The position numbers and the translations under genes were made by a program. From Urechidicola vernalis (GTDB lineage Bacteria; Bacteroidota; Bacteroidia; Flavobacteriales; Flavobacteriaceae): a DNA stretch of 64,000 nt. Positions 60,661-64,000 of this stretch are shown piece after piece. A model generated the notes under the pieces. That model saw nothing but the letters and a program-made list of their open reading frames with translations, was not told where the DNA came from and made no database searches. The stretch is taken from positions 868,001 to 932,000 of the forward strand of contig NZ_JAVRHV010000001.1 in the NCBI RefSeq assembly GCF_031846385.1, read 5' to 3'. How positions within the stretch are numbered: position 1 is the first letter of the stretch; every line of letters begins with the position of its first letter.

Positions 60661-60996
60661 ATGGATTTGCAAAAAAAAGACAATTACACCCTCGTTAAAC
60701 CAACCGAAATTTCGATAGAAGAATTTTATAGTTCTTTCTTAGAGGAAGTTAAAAATTTTAAAAAAGAACATCTTGTCCTGCATTTTTCTGAAACATTTAA
60801 CACAACTATTCAAGAAATCCTACTATTTTTGAATATCGCTAATGATTTTCGAGAAAATGGCATATCATTTGTGATAATTTGTAAAGGGATTGATATTGAT
60901 GATGTTCCTGATGAAATTAATATCGTTCCTACATTGGCAGAAGCGATAGATATTTTAGAATTAGATGCTATTGAACGCGATTTAATGAATATTTAA
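60661..60996 (+). CDS. Small STAS-like protein of unknown function
   Basis: This 111-residue protein has no signal peptide. Its order of strands and helices (HLVLHFSETFN, TIQEILLFLNIANDFRENG, SFVIICKGI, then VPTLAEAIDILELDAIERDLM) resembles an anti-sigma-factor antagonist/STAS fold, but the usual phosphorylated serine is not evident. The C-terminal helix motif LAEAIDILELDAIER is typical for such folds. It lies 4 bases after pyrB and 18 before the sorting-domain gene, in the run leading to ribonuclease Z. The function is not known. Confidence 0.7.
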   Translation: MDLQKKDNYTLVKPTEISIEEFYSSFLEEVKNFKKEHLVLHFSETFNTTIQEILLFLNIANDFRENGISFVIICKGIDIDDVPDEINIVPTLAEAIDILELDAIERDLMNI

Positions 60997-61014
60997 AAAG
61001 TAATAGGCTTATTG

Positions 61015-61368
61015 ATGAAAAAAATACTTTATATACTTCTTTTAAGTATAACACCCCTGATTTCAGCAAACAACCTTCATTTAAATGAAGCCCCTAATGT
61101 TTTTCAAGAGAAAAATATTGATAAGTTGTCTGCCTACCCAAACCCTTTAACTGCAAAAACAACAATCACTTTTTTTAGTGACAGTACACAATTTGCAGTA
61201 TTCACAGTTAAAAATTTATTAGGCAAAACCGTTTATATAAACAGAGTTTTAGCAAATCCCGGTAAAAATGACTTTATCTTCTTTAAAGAAAAGTTAGATG
61301 CAGGAATGTATATTTACTCTATACAGACCGATTCTGGTATTATATCTAAGCGACTTATAATAAAATAA
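61015..61368 (+). CDS. Small secreted protein consisting of a type IX secretion (Por) sorting domain
   Basis: The ATG at 61015 gives a 117-residue protein with a signal peptide (MKKILYILLLSITPLISA) followed after about 20 residues by a type A sorting domain: LSAYPNPLTAKTTITF near 39-54, VKNLLGKTVY near 69-78 and the closing LDAGMYIYSIQTDSGIISKR, which ends in LIIK. Normally this domain is the C-terminal 70-90 residues of a large secreted protein. Here there is almost nothing between the signal and the sorting domain. It lies 2 bases before rnz. Confidence 0.85.
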   Translation: MKKILYILLLSITPLISANNLHLNEAPNVFQEKNIDKLSAYPNPLTAKTTITFFSDSTQFAVFTVKNLLGKTVYINRVLANPGKNDFIFFKEKLDAGMYIYSIQTDSGIISKRLIIK

Positions 61369-61370
61369 GA

Positions 61371-62282
61371 ATGAAACTTACAATATTAGGCTGTCATAGT
61401 GCTACTCCAAAAACGACAACGCATCCAACAGCTCAAATATTAGAAATAAAGAACCATTCCTTTTTAATTGATTGCGGAGAAGGCACGCAAGTGCAAATGC
61501 GAAAATACAAAGTAAAATTCTCTAAGATCAAACGTATTTTTATCTCACATTTACATGGAGACCATGTATTTGGTCTTATCGGTCTTATTTCAACTTTTCG
61601 CCTTTTAAACAGGGAAACTGAACTAACAGTTTACGGACCAAAAGGAATTAAAGAGTTAATTGTTACCCAACTAAGGTTATCCGAATCTTTTGCTGGATAC
61701 CCCATCAAATTTCATGAACTGTCAACTAAGAAAAGTGAGTTGATTTTTGAGGATAAAAAAGTAGCAGTATATACAATACCTCTTAAACATAGAATATACA
61801 CAAACGGGTTTCTATTTAAAGAAAAGTTAGGAGAACGTAAATTAAACATGACAGAGATTTCAAAATATGCTGAAATTGAAATTTGCGATTATCAAAACTT
61901 AAAAAACGGGAAGGATTACAAGTTAGGTAATGGAGAAATAATTCAAAACAAAAATCTCACATCAGACCCAAACAAACCGCTGAGTTATGCTTTTTGTAGT
62001 GATACCATGTATCATGAGCCTATTGTTCCAATCATCCAAGAAGTAGATTTGTTATACCACGAAGCCACATTTTTAAAAGACAAAGAAGATTTGGCTTTAA
62101 AAACGAAGCATAGCACTGCACAGCAAGCGGCTATGATTGCAAAAAAGGCTAATGTTGCAAAACTTATTTTGGGTCATTTCTCGAATCGTTATAAAGATTT
62201 AAATGAATTTAAAATCGAAGCAACGAAAGAGTTTATAAATACTTATTTAGCAGAAGAAGGTAAAACATTCTCAATCGGATAG
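61371..62282 (+). CDS. rnz: Ribonuclease Z
   Basis: A 303-residue beta-lactamase-fold endonuclease that trims the 3' ends of tRNA precursors. The zinc motif is H60-LHGDH65 in ISHLHGDHVFGLIG, with DCGEGTQVQMR near 34-44, the later ligands in FCSDT near 206 and YHEATF near 225, and LGHFSNRYKD near 267. Length matches the short bacterial RNase Z. The gene follows the small sorting-domain gene by two bases and appears to end the operon that begins at pyrR. Confidence 0.95.
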   Translation: MKLTILGCHSATPKTTTHPTAQILEIKNHSFLIDCGEGTQVQMRKYKVKFSKIKRIFISHLHGDHVFGLIGLISTFRLLNRETELTVYGPKGIKELIVTQLRLSESFAGYPIKFHELSTKKSELIFEDKKVAVYTIPLKHRIYTNGFLFKEKLGERKLNMTEISKYAEIEICDYQNLKNGKDYKLGNGEIIQNKNLTSDPNKPLSYAFCSDTMYHEPIVPIIQEVDLLYHEATFLKDKEDLALKTKHSTAQQAAMIAKKANVAKLILGHFSNRYKDLNEFKIEATKEFINTYLAEEGKTFSIG

Positions 62283-62430
62283 TTCTTTTTTCAAAGGAGG
62301 TCTTTACTCAAAATCAATTAATAAGGATACGATAAAAATCGTAAAGTCAAATTAATAGAAGCCAAAATAACCCCAATTCAATTATATATTTTCTGTTTTG
62401 TTAAAGTACTGTTAAACCTATTTAGAAAGG

Positions 62431-62455
62431 GTAACAGTAAATGATTAGCGTCGTC
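62431..62455 (+). promoter_or_regulatory. Probable ECF-sigma-type promoter (GTAAC - 16 bases - CGTC)
   Basis: GTAAC at 62431-62435 and CGTC at 62452-62455 are separated by 16 bases, the -35/-10 form typical of extracytoplasmic-function sigma factors. Predicted transcription begins near 62461, about 28 bases before the receptor start. No TAnnTTTG box is near. Confidence 0.45.
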
Positions 62456-62488
62456 ATATAAGCAACCAAATAGACTAAAAAACTAATC

Positions 62489-64000
62489 ATGAAAAACATT
62501 ATATGCCTTTTGGCATTAACTTTAAGTATTGCTTTTAATGCCAACGCCACGAATGACGAATCTGCTAAAACCGGGACAATTTCAGGAAAAATTACCGATG
62601 CAGAAACCAATGAATCATTACCATATGTAAATATTGTAATTAAAAATGCAGCCAATGAAATTTTAACTGGTGGAATTACGGACGATCAAGGAGAATTCGA
62701 AATCAAAAAGATTCCATTAGGGCAAAATATAGTCGAAGTTCAATTTATTGGATTTAAAACAGAAGCTCGCACTATTAATTTCACTAAAGACGATGCCGTG
62801 CATTCAATAGGGACCGTTGCTTTAATTGTAGATGCTGCTCAATTAGACGAAGTAGAGATCGTTGCAGAAGTGTCTACAGTTGTTCAAAAAATCGATCGAA
62901 AAGTAATTAATGTAGGTAAGGATTTAACCGCCGCTGGAACTACGGCATCTGAACTTTTAAACAATGTGCAATCTGTTAGTGTTGATTCGCAAACTGGGCA
63001 AATTAGTTTAAGAGGAAATGAAAATGTACGAATCCTTGTAGATGGAAAGCCTACGAATGTGAGTGCCGCTCAATTACTGCAACAGATTCCATCAACTTCT
63101 ATAAAACAAGTGGAATTAATTACAAATCCTTCTGCAAAATACAACCCAGAAGGAATGAGTGGAATTATTAACATCGTACTTCATAAAAGTGCAAATCAAG
63201 GGTTTAATGGTACTGTTAACACTGGAGTTACACAAGGAGAAAATACCCGTTTTAACGGTTCATTAGATATGAATTACAAGACAGGAAAGGTAAATTTCTT
63301 TGCAAACTATGGTCATAACAATGGAAAAAATGACAACTATGGTTATGTTCATAGAGAAGACAATAATTCATTGCAAGAATTTGATTTTGAAATGGACAAC
63401 AAATCAAATGTGTTGAAAGCCGGAGCCGATGTTTATTTAAATGAAAAAAACACTTTCTCATTTTACACAACACAAAATCAATTTGATAGTGATAATTCAG
63501 GTACTCAAAAAATCACTGATGATGGAACTCTTGTTATAGATGGCTTTAATACTGCGGTTAGCGATACCAAAAACGCATCCTATAACTTCAATTATAAATT
63601 AGATTTCGAAAAAGAAGGACATAATATTGAGTTCGACGCCTCAATTGCCAATTTCAAAGGCCCTGAGGATGCCGAAAATGGAGACTATTTAAATCCGGAT
63701 GATGTTTTTAACAATTACGTTGCTAACATTGACAACAAGCGTGAAAGTCATTTATACAACCTAGATTATACAAACCCATTAACCGAAACTAGTAAATTAG
63801 AAATAGGACTGGAAGTTCGCGGAAGCCACTCAGAAAATTTCCAAACCACTACGCAACACGAATTTGTATTGGATGATAATGGAGATAGGATTCCTGATCC
63901 TGCAAATCCAGGAGAGTATTTAACTCAAGTTACGCCAGATTCTAGTTTTGATTATGTTAGGGATATTTATTCTGGTTATGTTAATTACATGCAGCAATGG
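62489..64000 (+). CDS. Outer-membrane beta-barrel (TonB-dependent receptor-like) protein, cut by window edge
   Basis: The frame from the ATG at 62489 stays open to the window edge, 504 codons. It starts with a signal peptide (MKNIICLLALTLSIAFNANA), then a carboxypeptidase-regulatory-like domain at about 30-120 (GTISGKITDAETNESLPYVN), a plug domain at about 130-235 (ISLRGNENVRILVDGKP, YNPEGMSGIINIVL) and the first strands of a beta-barrel. This order matches the PF14905-type outer-membrane barrel family. Such genes are often near ECF sigma factor genes, which fits the promoter seen. Substrate is unknown and the C-terminal barrel is missing. Confidence 0.9.
   Translation, partial: MKNIICLLALTLSIAFNANATNDESAKTGTISGKITDAETNESLPYVNIVIKNAANEILTGGITDDQGEFEIKKIPLGQNIVEVQFIGFKTEARTINFTKDDAVHSIGTVALIVDAAQLDEVEIVAEVSTVVQKIDRKVINVGKDLTAAGTTASELLNNVQSVSVDSQTGQISLRGNENVRILVDGKPTNVSAAQLLQQIPSTSIKQVELITNPSAKYNPEGMSGIINIVLHKSANQGFNGTVNTGVTQGENTRFNGSLDMNYKTGKVNFFANYGHNNGKNDNYGYVHREDNNSLQEFDFEMDNKSNVLKAGADVYLNEKNTFSFYTTQNQFDSDNSGTQKITDDGTLVIDGFNTAVSDTKNASYNFNYKLDFEKEGHNIEFDASIANFKGPEDAENGDYLNPDDVFNNYVANIDNKRESHLYNLDYTNPLTETSKLEIGLEVRGSHSENFQTTTQHEFVLDDNGDRIPDPANPGEYLTQVTPDSSFDYVRDIYSGYVNYMQQW

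Noticed and set aside
1..64000. CRISPR arrays, insertion sequences, prophage, integrases, tRNA-linked islands, toxin-antitoxin or defence genes
   Set aside because: No regularly spaced repeats, terminal inverted repeats with transposase, integrase motifs, tRNA cloverleaf or known defence domains were seen. Gene content and base use look like stable chromosome throughout.

Overview
The window is a contiguous stretch of AT-rich chromosome from a member of the Bacteroidota, most likely a marine member of the Flavobacteriaceae. Several signs point there: promoters of the TAnnTTTG (-7) type, an almost complete lack of Shine-Dalgarno sequences, TonB-dependent receptors with carboxypeptidase-regulatory-like N-terminal domains, a lipoprotein with an acidic run after its cysteine, and a small protein with a type IX secretion sorting domain. 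Nearly all gaps are short; no gene-free stretch reaches 300 bases. I see no rRNA, tRNA, CRISPR array, insertion sequence, prophage or recognisable defence system.

Region by region. 1-4176 (minus): an operon led by a UbiA-like membrane protein, then kynureninase, kynurenine 3-monooxygenase, a RidA-family deaminase and the start of an aldehyde dehydrogenase cut by the window edge; this fits aerobic tryptophan/kynurenine catabolism. 4339-11509: gcvP, nudK, dnaK and sdaA (glycine and serine metabolism and chaperone). 11610-16974: a small membrane protein, yaaA, then a Gfo/Idh/MocA oxidoreductase, an M81-family lipoprotein and a GH18 lipoprotein packed as one unit. 16971-20470: a Na/Pi cotransporter, an RluD-like pseudouridine synthase, a PASTA protein and a TIGR01777 epimerase.

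20472-29767 is the most interesting part. A MerR-type regulator with a cobalamin-binding domain (CarH/LitR-like light sensor) is transcribed away from a surface lipoprotein with four FAS1 domains. A strong terminator follows, then a carotenoid operon: crtI, crtB, an unknown small exported protein, crtZ and a CrtYcd-type lycopene cyclase, followed closely by a TonB-dependent receptor. The genes are enough to take GGPP to zeaxanthin, under probable light/B12 control.

29831-43149: ddl, coaD, an M14 peptidase, a complete molybdenum hydroxylase cluster (iorA, iorB, XdhC, MobA-like), a SulP transporter with an extra C-terminal domain, an MFS transporter, a lipoprotein gene whose signal peptide appears frameshifted, and a second SulP transporter. 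43216-47287: a NUDIX protein and pyrE with interlocking divergent promoters, an SRPBCC protein, a RetSat-like oxidoreductase and birA. 47373-52782: rsfS, ftsH, a LUD-domain protein, cdsA, psd, an acyl-CoA-binding protein and a YceI-like lipoprotein (membrane quality control and phospholipid synthesis). 52863-59059 (minus): a TPR protein, two adjacent DUF368 genes (undecaprenyl-phosphate translocase family), aroE and a DUF349 protein. 59183-62282: pyrR, pyrB, a small STAS-like protein, a stand-alone sorting-domain protein and ribonuclease Z. The window ends inside an outer-membrane beta-barrel receptor gene (62489 onward) that has an ECF-sigma-like promoter.
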